Shown here one piece after another: positions 1 to 6,034 of a DNA stretch of 64,000 nt. A program made the position numbers and the translations under genes. The notes below the pieces were generated by a model. It did not search any database, was not told the origin of the DNA, and worked only from the letters and a program-made list of their open reading frames with translations. The DNA is from CAYTGR01 sp964437445 (GTDB taxonomy: Bacteria; Chloroflexota; Anaerolineae; B4-G1; SLSP01): assembly GCA_964437445.1 (NCBI GenBank), contig CAYTGR010000009.1, forward strand, positions 1 through 64,000, read 5' to 3'. Positions within the stretch are counted from its first letter, which is position 1. Every line of letters starts with the position of its first letter.

Positions 1-86
1 CGTAGTGCCGCGCTTCAGCGTGGCTCAGACGGCGCTAAAGCGCCTCACTACAAACTTTTCACGCTATTTTCAGAGGAGGTGCCCCA
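1..86 (+). repeat. Dispersed repeat family A, copy 1 (forms the radC leader)
   Basis: This copy has the order CGTAGT, CGCGCTTCAGCG, GACGGCGCTAAAGCGCC, CACTACAA, then a tail CACGCTATTTTCAGAGGAGGT. The tail supplies the Shine-Dalgarno sequence of radC, whose ATG is at 87. Related copies lie near 5691, 21431, 28266, 30393/30555 and 30676. The two short GC-rich palindromes could fold into hairpins in RNA. The left end may be cut by the window edge. Confidence 0.8.
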
Positions 87-782
87 ATGACCTATTTAAC
101 CGTCAAAGAGATGCCCTCCGAGGAACGGCCCCGGGAGCGCCTGGCCCATGCCGGGCCGCAGGCGCTGGCTACCACCGAATTGCTGGCGATCATTTTGCGC
201 ACCGGCACGCCGGGCGAAAATGTGCTGACCCTGGCCACCCGGCTGCTCAAGCAGTACGGCGGGCTGGGAGGGCTGGCCCGGGCCGAGGTGGCCCAATTGA
301 CGGCCGAACACGGCCTCGGCCCCGCCAAAGCCGCCCAACTTCTGGCCGCCCTGGAACTGGGTCGGCGCTTGTTGGCGGCCGCGCCCGAAGAACGCTTTCA
401 AATCAAGATGCCCTCTGATGCCGCTGATATCCTGATGCCACTCATCGGCTACAAAGAGCAAGAACACTTTGTCGTGCTTTACCTGGACACCCGCAACCGG
501 GTATTGGATCAGGAAATCCTGTACAAAGGGAGCCTCAATACGTCACTGGTACGCATAGCGGAGGTATTCAGAGGGGCGATTCGCCGCAACTGCGCAGCGG
601 TGATTGTCGCGCATAACCACCCTTCGGGCGATCCCAGCCCCTCCCCCGAAGATGTGGCATTGACGCGGCGCCTGGTTGAGGCCGGCAAACTGATTGAAGT
701 AGACGTGCTGGACCATGTCGTCATCGGCCACAACCGCTACGTCAGCCTGCGCGAACGCGGGTTGGGGTTTGATGGCGTGTAG
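87..782 (+). CDS. radC: RadC family JAB-domain protein
   Basis: The 231-residue protein has the usual RadC length and architecture: an N-terminal helical region (about residues 1-100, with a helix-hairpin-helix-like stretch) and a C-terminal JAB/MPN metalloprotease-like domain. The metal-binding signature HNHPSGDPSPSPED lies near residues 174-187, and an upstream conserved glutamate falls in the EVFRGAIRRN region. The start follows AGAGGAGGT at good spacing. RadC was once called a DNA repair protein, but its true role is unsettled. It is a single gene, followed by a leftward small-gene cluster. The family A repeat directly upstream supplies its ribosome binding site. Confidence 0.95.
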   Translation: MTYLTVKEMPSEERPRERLAHAGPQALATTELLAIILRTGTPGENVLTLATRLLKQYGGLGGLARAEVAQLTAEHGLGPAKAAQLLAALELGRRLLAAAPEERFQIKMPSDAADILMPLIGYKEQEHFVVLYLDTRNRVLDQEILYKGSLNTSLVRIAEVFRGAIRRNCAAVIVAHNHPSGDPSPSPEDVALTRRLVEAGKLIEVDVLDHVVIGHNRYVSLRERGLGFDGV

Positions 783-804
783 GGCCTGGAGCCTTTCATG
801 ATAA

Positions 805-838
805 TAAAAGCGCCGGCCACTCTCCAAGTGACCGGCGC
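805..838 (-). terminator. Rho-independent terminator of the small-gene cluster
   Basis: Read leftward, a 12-bp stem (GCGCCGGTCACT pairing with AGTGGCCGGCGC, one mismatch) with a 5-base loop is followed by TTTTATT. It lies just downstream of the last small gene (stop at 854). There is no U-run in the rightward direction, so it serves the leftward transcript rather than radC. Confidence 0.8.
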
Positions 839-853
839 GGGGCTGACCTCAGG

Positions 854-955
854 CTACTTTCGCGGTCCCCGCACTCCCTGATGCGGTTCGGGTTGCCCCA
901 CCTGGATCAACGCTTCATTGACAATTTCCACCGCCATGTGCTGCCGGCTGTCCAT
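854..955 (-). CDS. Small protein, 33 aa, third gene of small cluster
   Basis: The frame reads MDSRQHMAVEIVNEALI then a Pro/Gly/Arg-rich tail ending PRK. The start is preceded by AGGAGGTCAAG at ideal spacing, and the gene lies between another small gene and a terminator, so translation is likely. No family is recognised and no signal peptide or membrane segment is visible. Residues 7-20 could form one amphipathic helix. Unlike its two upstream neighbours it does not share the YxQEKQ...RLIRAA core. The support is position, ribosome binding site and operon context, not homology. Confidence 0.55.
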   Translation of the reverse strand: MDSRQHMAVEIVNEALIQVGQPEPHQGVRGPRK

Positions 956-982
956 CTTGACCTCCTGGTTCTGATCTGCTCC

Positions 983-1105
983 TTACCGAACCGACGGGAC
1001 CTTTTTTGTCACCTGCGCCGCCCGGATCAGGCGCATTCGCTGCGCTTCCAGCTGCTTTTCCTGTGCGTAGAACACCGCCAGCCGTAGAAATAAATCCGCG
1101 TTCAT
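983..1105 (-). CDS. Small basic protein, 40 aa, paralogue of the gene at 1133-1255
   Basis: The product begins MNADLFLRLAVFYAQEKQ, carries QRMRLIRAAQ and ends KKVPSVR. It is the same length (40 aa) as the upstream gene product and aligns with it along its length: MN..LF at the start, Y.QEKQ in the middle and RLIRAA near the end. The start has GGAGGTGCGTGG upstream. The conserved helical core, shared length and separate ribosome binding sites argue for two real, duplicated small genes. No known family is recognised. The predicted character is a basic amphipathic helix, perhaps binding nucleic acid or a membrane, but that is only a guess. Confidence 0.65.
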   Translation of the reverse strand: MNADLFLRLAVFYAQEKQLEAQRMRLIRAAQVTKKVPSVR

Positions 1106-1132
1106 CCACGCACCTCCATCATCCCTTGACGA

Positions 1133-1255
1133 TTACCGGCGACCTTGCCGGGTCCCCTTAGCCGCCCGAATCAGGCGGGTCTGCCGAGCCGCTTGCTGCT
1201 TTTCCTGCGTGTAGCTCGCCACTATCTGCTGCATCTCAAACAGGTTCCCGTTCAT
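1133..1255 (-). CDS. Small basic protein, 40 aa, first gene of small cluster
   Basis: The product begins MNGNLFEMQQIVASYTQEKQ, continues with RQTRLIRAAK and ends RQGRR. The start follows GGGAGGAAAAAG, a strong Shine-Dalgarno. It is paralogous to the 983-1105 product, sharing MN..LF, YxQEKQ and RLIRAA. A good sigma-70-type promoter lies about 50 bases upstream and a terminator follows the third gene, so the three genes probably form one leftward transcription unit. The function is unknown. The protein is too short for ordinary gene callers, which may be why such genes are missed. Confidence 0.68.
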   Translation of the reverse strand: MNGNLFEMQQIVASYTQEKQQAARQTRLIRAAKGTRQGRR

Positions 1256-1306
1256 CTTTTTCCTCCCGCCGTTTCCGGCTTAATTTACTCACCCTCAACT
1301 GTTATT

Positions 1307-1335
1307 ATTTTAACACATAATATCAATTTTGTCAA
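1307..1335 (-). promoter_or_regulatory. Sigma-70-type promoter of the small-gene cluster
   Basis: Read leftward, TTGACA (1335-1330) is followed by a 17-base spacer and TAAAAT (1312-1307). The surrounding DNA is markedly AT-rich compared with the rest of the window. It points at the first small gene, whose ATG is at 1255. Confidence 0.8.
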
Positions 1336-1429
1336 TATGCAAACTAAAATAAACTCCCTTAAAATGAATTAATTTTAATGCAGTTCCCAATTATCCAAAA
1401 CCATCAGCACGGCGGCTGAAAAATTGACC

Positions 1430-1457
1430 TTGACAATTAAATTCCTTATGGCATAAT
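1430..1457 (+). promoter_or_regulatory. Sigma-70-type promoter of the T-box leader
   Basis: TTGACA (1430-1435), a 16-base spacer and CATAAT (1452-1457) lie just upstream of the T-box leader. The start of transcription would fall near 1464. It is divergent from the small-gene promoter about 100 bases away. Confidence 0.75.
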
Positions 1458-1463
1458 CGCAGC

Positions 1464-1730
1464 TAATGGCGTTGATGGAGACGAGTAAGCGCGAGGCGCG
1501 GCCTCAGCGAGTCCGGGAGGGTGTGAGCCGGATGCCAGACGCGCGCCGAAGATCCCTCCGGAGCTGCTCGCCGAACGGTCAAACCCAGTAAGTGGAGCCG
1601 ACTTCGCCCCCCGTTAACGGGGCGCGGCGGTGATCGCCGCCGCCAGAGAGGCGCTGCTGTGGCAGTGCAACCAGGGTGGTACCGCGAGAGCAACCGCTCC
1701 CGTCCCTGTGGGACGGGAGCGGTTTTTTGG
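1464..1730 (+). promoter_or_regulatory. T-box riboswitch, isoleucine type
   Basis: The leader shows the class I T-box order. The 5-prime side of stem I has GAGTAAGC (loop E-like). The distal region has AGCGAG and GGTGTGAGCC. The 3-prime side of stem I holds a specifier loop reading GAAGATCCC, with ATC (Ile) at 1552-1554. The T-box sequence CAGGGTGGTACCGCGAG spans 1671-1687. The variable base in the TGGN bulge is T, which would pair with the A73 discriminator of tRNA-Ile. A terminator follows. Uncharged tRNA-Ile should favour the antiterminator and read-through towards ileS at 2236. The distance to ileS (over 500 bases, with a leftward gene pair between) is unusual. Confidence 0.9.
1694..1728 (+). 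terminator. Conditional terminator of the T-box leader
   Basis: A perfect 13-bp stem (CCGCTCCCGTCCC / GGGACGGGAGCGG) with a 3-base loop is followed by six T. It sits directly after the T-box sequence, as expected for the terminator that competes with the antiterminator. Confidence 0.93.
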
Positions 1731-1765
1731 TGGCTGCCGCCTATGAGCTCAATTAAAGAAGCAAC

Positions 1766-1909
1766 TTAAAAATTGAAGGTAGCCGGATCAACCAGGCTAA
1801 GACCAGGTACACGGGCAAAATGGACCTGGTTGCGAGTCACCAAAGGCACCTCATGAGCCAAACAGATGCCTGCAATGAGCATATCAGGCAATCCAATGTC
1901 AACTACCAC
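1766..1909 (-). pseudogene. VapC-type PIN-domain toxin remnant, internally deleted
   Basis: From a GTG overlapping the antitoxin stop codon, the frame reads only 47 residues: VVDIGLPD, then MLIAGICLAHEVPLVTRN and HFARVPGL, ending at a TAA. The first residues match the start of a PIN domain (VVVD-T/S). The rest matches the PIN C-terminus (the LIAA..A...LPLATRN..HF..VPGL pattern). The roughly 80 central residues, including most catalytic acidic positions, are missing. A full VapC has about 130 residues. I infer an in-frame or near in-frame deletion leaving a non-toxic remnant behind an intact antitoxin. Confidence 0.75.
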
Positions 1910-2145
1910 GAACGTGGTTTCCATGTTGCCCACATGGCTTCGCGTTGTTGATCAAAAGCAGCTTCATCCTCCGGTCCCCAACTGCCATAAAGCTGCTCTA
2001 GAACCTCGTCCAGCCGGTCAGGAACAGCCACGGCCGGCTCGGGTTTGATAATCAAGGGATCGCCAGGTTGCAATCCTAACCGCAGCAAACTATCGCGAGG
2101 AATGACCAAATCTGTACCTTGAAAGATCAACACTAATTCGCTCAT
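1903..2145 (-). CDS. AbrB/VapB-type antitoxin
   Basis: The 80-residue product begins MSELVLIFQGTDLVIPRDSL and continues LRLGLQPGDPLIIKPE. This is the swapped-hairpin AbrB fold used by VapB-type antitoxins for DNA binding. The C-terminal half (WGPEDEAAFDQQREAMWATW) resembles the toxin-neutralising tail. The start at 2145 follows GAGAGG with a 6-base gap; an upstream TTG would lack a good site. The stop overlaps the beginning of the vapC remnant, as in a typical toxin-antitoxin operon. The gene lies between the T-box leader and ileS and reads against them. With a broken toxin, it may survive as an autoregulator or as decay debris. Confidence 0.75.
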   Translation of the reverse strand: MSELVLIFQGTDLVIPRDSLLRLGLQPGDPLIIKPEPAVAVPDRLDEVLEQLYGSWGPEDEAAFDQQREAMWATWKPRSW

Positions 2146-2165
2146 CTCCAACCTCTCTTTCAAAC

Positions 2166-2194
2166 ATCATAGCCCGAATTCAGGTTTTTGACAA
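2166..2194 (-). promoter_or_regulatory. Promoter of the vapB gene
   Basis: Read leftward, TTGTCA (2194-2189), a 17-base spacer and TATGAT (2171-2166) lie 20 bases upstream of the vapB start codon. Transcription from here runs against any read-through from the T-box leader. Confidence 0.65.
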
Positions 2195-2235
2195 GAGTGA
2201 AAAGACATCCCTGGGGGAAGTTTTAAGGAGGAAAA

Positions 2236-5200
2236 ATGTTCAAACCTGTCAGCAATCAAGTAGATTTCGTGGCCCAGGAGCACGCCATGCTGGACTTCTG
2301 GCGAACGACGCGCGCGTTTGAGACGCTACGCGCGCTGCGTCGCGCAGCACCGCACTGGTCCTTCATTGACGGCCCTATCACCGCCAACAACCCCATGGGT
2401 GTCCATCACGGCTGGGGCCGTTCCTACAAGGACCTCTGGCAGCGTTTTTGGGCGATGCGCGGCTACCAGCTCCGCTACCAAAACGGCTTTGATTGCCAGG
2501 GCCTCTGGGTAGAAGTGGAAGTGGAGAAAGAAAAGGGGTTTAAGACCAAGCGGGAGATTGAAGCCCACGGGCTGGCCCGTTTTGTGCTGGATTGCAAGGC
2601 CCGCGTCCTGCGCCAGGCCGCCCGCCAGACTGAGCAATCTATCCGCCTGGGCTACTGGATGGACTGGAACGACCCCGCCACGCTCCGCTGGCTCGCCGAC
2701 AAATTGCAGGAAGACCCGCAGCAGCAGGTAACGGTTGCCGGGCCAGCCGGCCCCGTCACCGGCACCGTGGAACAGGTCGTCGGCCGGCTGGGCCTGCCGG
2801 AACTCGGCGGCTCTTATTTCACCTTTTCCACCGAGAACAACTACACCATCTGGTCTTTCCTCAAAAAGGTCTGGCAAAAAGGGTGGCTCTACAAAGGGCG
2901 CGATGTGATGCCCTGGTGCTCCCGTTGTGCCACCGGCCTCAGCCAGCACGAGATCGTCACCGAGGGCTACCAGGAGTTGACGCACGACTCGGTCGTGCTG
3001 CGCTTCCCGCTGCGGGGGCGTGAGCGCGAGGCGCTGCTCGTCTGGACAACCACGCCGTGGACGCTGACCAGCAACGTCGCCGCCGCCGTCGGACCGGCGC
3101 TGACCTACGTCCAGGTCCGGGCCGCCGACGGCTGGACCTACTACCTTTCCGAGGGGACGCTGCCCCGCGTGTTGAAGGGCAAGTATGAGATTGTGGCCCG
3201 GCTCAAGGGCGCGGACCTGGTCAGCTGGACTTACAGCGGCCCCTTTGACGACCTGTCCGCCGCGCAGCAGGCCGGCGTCCCGGCCCAGCATCGCGTCATC
3301 CCCTGGGACGCCGTCGGCGAGGAAGAAGGGACCGGCATCGTCCACATCGCTCCCGGCTGCGGTGCGGAGGACTTCCAGCTGGGGAAGGAATTTGGGCTGG
3401 CGGCGCTGGCCCCGCTGACGGAAGAAGGGCTCTTCCTGCCGGAGTTCGGCTGGCTGGCCGGGCGCGACGTCCACGAGGTTGCCCACGACATCTTCCACGC
3501 GCTGGAAGACAAGGGCCTGCTCTACCGGGTGGATGCTTACACACACCGCTACCCGGTCTGCTGGCGCTGCGCCTCACCGCTGGTCTTCCGCCTGGTGGAT
3601 GAGTGGTTTATCAGCATGGGGCCGCTCTACGACAAGCCGCGCGCCGAAGTCACGCCGGAGGAGAAAGAGCGCAGCCTGCGCTACCAGATCATGGATGTGG
3701 CCGATGAGATCCGGTGGATCCCCGAATTCGGCTACGAGCGCGAGCTGGACTGGCTGCGCAACATGTCCGACTGGATGATCTCCAAGAAACGGTACTGGGG
3801 GCTGGCCCTGCCGATCTGGGAATGTGCCTGCGGCCACCACGAGGTCATCGGCGACGAAGATGAACTCCACGCCCGCGCCATCGCCGGCTGGGAGGAGTTC
3901 GCCGGGCACACGCCCCACCGCCCCTACGTGGACGCGGTAAAAATCGCCTGTCCCCGCTGCGGCGGCGTGATGTCCCGCATCCCCGATGTCGGCAACCCCT
4001 GGCTGGATGCCGGCTCGGTCGCCTACTCCACGCTCCAATATCGCACCAACCGCGACTTCTGGGCGCAGTGGTTCCCGGCGAGCTGGATCAGCGAATCGTT
4101 CCCCGGCCAGTTCCGCAACTGGTTCTATAGCCTGATCACCATGAGCACCGTCTTTGAGCGGCGTGCACCGACCCAAATCATCCACGGCTACGCCACGCTG
4201 CTGGCCGAGGATGGCCGTCCCATGCACAAATCCTGGGGGAACGCCATCTGGTTTGACGACGCCGCCGAAAAGATGGGCGTAGATACCATGCGCTGGCTCT
4301 ATCTCAACCAGAAACTGGATGCCAACCTGCTCTTCGGCTACACCAAAGCCGATGAGACCCGCCGCCGCTTCCTCATCCCGCTGTGGAATGTCTATGCGTT
4401 CCTGGTGAACTATGCCCGCACAGATGATTGGCAGCCGCCAGCCGAATGGCGAATGGCGAATGGCGAGCAAATGGCGAATGGCGAATGGCAAATGGCAAAT
4501 GGCGAATGGCGAATGGAAGCAGAGAATTCGCCATGCGCAACACGCAATTTGTTGGATAAGTGGATTCTTGCCCGCCTTAAGGAGACCGTCGCGGCCATGA
4601 CAGCCGGTTACGAAGCCTACATCCCGCTGGATATCGCCACGCCCGCCGAGGCCTTCTTAGATGACCTGAGCAACTGGTACATCCGCCGCAGCCGCCGCCG
4701 TTTCTGGCTCAAACGCGGGCTGGATGCCGCCGCCGACGCCGACAAAGAGGCTGCTTACCGGACGCTTTACACCGTCCTGGTGACTTTCACCAAGCTGCTG
4801 GCGCCGGTCATTCCCTTCGTCACCGAGGCGATGTACCAGAATCTGGTGCGGGCCGTGGATGAGAGCGCGCCCGCCAGTGTCCACCACTGCGATTGGCCCA
4901 CCGCCGCCCCGCTGACTGCCGAGGAGCAAGAGCTGGTGGCGACGATGGCCGCCGTCCGGCAAGCGGCCGCGTTGGGCCACTCGGTGCGCGCCACGCAAAA
5001 CCTCAAGGTGCGCCAGCCGCTCGCACGCGCGTTGATCGCTGCTGATCCGCGCCGCCGGGCCGAACTGGCGCAGCTGCTGGACCTGCTGGCCGATGAGTTG
5101 AACGTCAAAGAGGTCGCCTTTGTGGAGCGCGAAAGCGAGCTGGTCACCTACCGCCTGTTGCCGGTGAACAAGACCTTAGGGCCGAAATTCGGCGCGCGCT

Positions 5201-5679
5201 TCCCGCTGGTGCGCAAGGCACTGGAAGCGGTGGACGCCACCGCCGCCGTGGCCCAACTGCACGCGGGCGAGCCGCTCACGCTAACCCTGGCCGATGGCAG
5301 TGAGGCGGTTCTCATGCCCGACGAGGTGCTCATCCAGAGCCAGCCGCGCGCCGGCTATGGCGTGGCCGGCGAAGGGGGCATCGTCGTCGCACTGGATACC
5401 ACGCTCACGCCGGAGTTGCTCGCCGAGGGACTGGCGCGCGAGGTCATCCGCCGGGTGCAGGACCTGCGCAAGGAGGCTGATTACGCCCTCACCGACCGCA
5501 TCGTCGTCCAGTACCGGGCCGCCGGGTCCCTGGCCGAAGCCATCACCGCCTTCCGCGCCACCATCGCCGGGGAAGTCCTGGCCGACGCTTTAGAGGCCGT
5601 GGACGCCCCCGTTGGCGATGCCACGTTGGAAGACACCGTGGAAGGACAACCGCTGCTCCTGGCAGTTAAACGCTCGTAA
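2236..5679 (+). CDS. ileS: Isoleucyl-tRNA synthetase (divergent signature motifs)
   Basis: This 1147-residue class I aminoacyl-tRNA synthetase charges tRNA-Ile. The start follows TTAAGGAGGAAAA. The catalytic Rossmann fold covers about residues 1-720 with an editing insertion, and an anticodon-binding domain begins near LDKWILARL (about 775). Metal-type Cys pairs are seen (CSRC, CWRC, CACG...CPRCGG). The usual HIGH signature appears as GVHHGWGR (His57, His58) and KMSKS as MHKSWGN (663-669). Both are unusual but are recalled from a subgroup of bacterial IleRS-like proteins. An Ile T-box upstream supports the specificity. Residues about 737-761 are encoded by a heptanucleotide repeat and look like a low-complexity insertion at the catalytic/anticodon domain junction. 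Confidence 0.9.
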   Translation: MFKPVSNQVDFVAQEHAMLDFWRTTRAFETLRALRRAAPHWSFIDGPITANNPMGVHHGWGRSYKDLWQRFWAMRGYQLRYQNGFDCQGLWVEVEVEKEKGFKTKREIEAHGLARFVLDCKARVLRQAARQTEQSIRLGYWMDWNDPATLRWLADKLQEDPQQQVTVAGPAGPVTGTVEQVVGRLGLPELGGSYFTFSTENNYTIWSFLKKVWQKGWLYKGRDVMPWCSRCATGLSQHEIVTEGYQELTHDSVVLRFPLRGREREALLVWTTTPWTLTSNVAAAVGPALTYVQVRAADGWTYYLSEGTLPRVLKGKYEIVARLKGADLVSWTYSGPFDDLSAAQQAGVPAQHRVIPWDAVGEEEGTGIVHIAPGCGAEDFQLGKEFGLAALAPLTEEGLFLPEFGWLAGRDVHEVAHDIFHALEDKGLLYRVDAYTHRYPVCWRCASPLVFRLVDEWFISMGPLYDKPRAEVTPEEKERSLRYQIMDVADEIRWIPEFGYERELDWLRNMSDWMISKKRYWGLALPIWECACGHHEVIGDEDELHARAIAGWEEFAGHTPHRPYVDAVKIACPRCGGVMSRIPDVGNPWLDAGSVAYSTLQYRTNRDFWAQWFPASWISESFPGQFRNWFYSLITMSTVFERRAPTQIIHGYATLLAEDGRPMHKSWGNAIWFDDAAEKMGVDTMRWLYLNQKLDANLLFGYTKADETRRRFLIPLWNVYAFLVNYARTDDWQPPAEWRMANGEQMANGEWQMANGEWRMEAENSPCATRNLLDKWILARLKETVAAMTAGYEAYIPLDIATPAEAFLDDLSNWYIRRSRRRFWLKRGLDAAADADKEAAYRTLYTVLVTFTKLLAPVIPFVTEAMYQNLVRAVDESAPASVHHCDWPTAAPLTAEEQELVATMAAVRQAAALGHSVRATQNLKVRQPLARALIAADPRRRAELAQLLDLLADELNVKEVAFVERESELVTYRLLPVNKTLGPKFGARFPLVRKALEAVDATAAVAQLHAGEPLTLTLADGSEAVLMPDEVLIQSQPRAGYGVAGEGGIVVALDTTLTPELLAEGLAREVIRRVQDLRKEADYALTDRIVVQYRAAGSLAEAITAFRATIAGEVLADALEAVDAPVGDATLEDTVEGQPLLLAVKRS
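4444..4516 (+). repeat. Heptanucleotide tandem repeat inside ileS
   Basis: About ten units of GAATGGC or AAATGGC run head to tail, interrupted once by four extra bases (GAGC, 4465-4468). Because three units make 21 bases, the repeat reads as a seven-residue period (EWRMANG-like) and keeps the ileS frame open. It is followed by AATTCGCCATGCGCAACACGCAA, which resembles a decayed extension. Codon use here differs from the GC-rich gene around it. Confidence 0.95.
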
Positions 5680-5690
5680 CGTGAATATTG

Positions 5691-5848
5691 GTAGTGAGGC
5701 GCTTGAGCGCGTTGGACGGCGCTCAAGCGCCTCGCTAAACCGGCGTTCACCAGCCGTGGGATAAAAATGTGAGCGGTGAGCAGGAAACAGAAACTTCTGC
5801 CTGCTGCTCTCTGCTCACCCCTTAACTGGTTTCTATATTTCAGAGAAG
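5691..5848 (+). repeat. Composite of dispersed repeats A, B and C
   Basis: 5691-5738 is family A (GGCGCTTGAGCGCG, GACGGCGCTCAAGCGCC). 5740-5768 is family B (CGGCGTTCACCAGCCGTGGG). 5769-5848 is family C (GTGAGCGGTGAGCAGGAAAC, CTGCTCACC, TTAACTGGTTTCTAT). The B plus C part recurs almost unchanged near 51811-51930. No gene is seen in it. Confidence 0.8.
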
Positions 5849-5868
5849 TTATAGACGCCCCAACACCA

Positions 5869-5901
5869 CCGCCCGGCCAGCTCTCTGCCGGGCGGTTTTT
5901 T
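5869..5901 (+). terminator. Rho-independent terminator downstream of ileS
   Basis: A perfect 9-bp stem (CCGCCCGGC / GCCGGGCGG) with a 9-base loop is followed by six T. It ends the ileS transcript and separates it from the next gene cluster. Confidence 0.9.
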
Positions 5902-5936
5902 GTCGGCCGCGGCGGGCTGTTGAGGTGGGCATGTCA

Positions 5937-5965
5937 TTGCACTTTTTCATAAACACTCATATAAT
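5937..5965 (+). promoter_or_regulatory. Promoter of the SPFH/TPR/propeller/CHAT cluster
   Basis: TTGCAC (5937-5942), a 17-base spacer and a perfect TATAAT (5960-5965) lie 70 bases upstream of the first gene of the cluster. The terminator behind it isolates it from ileS. Confidence 0.75.
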
Positions 5966-6034
5966 CAAGTTGTCAGAACATTCACGGAGTAAAGTGGCTT
6001 TCCAATCGTCATTCTGACAGAAAGGATCACCGGT

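Noticed and set aside
2326..3546. Leftward open frame of 406 codons opposite ileS
   Set aside because: It is a shadow of the conserved synthetase frame, with no ribosome site and no domain.
5769..5848. CRISPR-like array or phage attachment in the repeat-rich gaps
   Set aside because: The repeats are palindromic and dispersed, without regular spacers, cas genes or an integrase.
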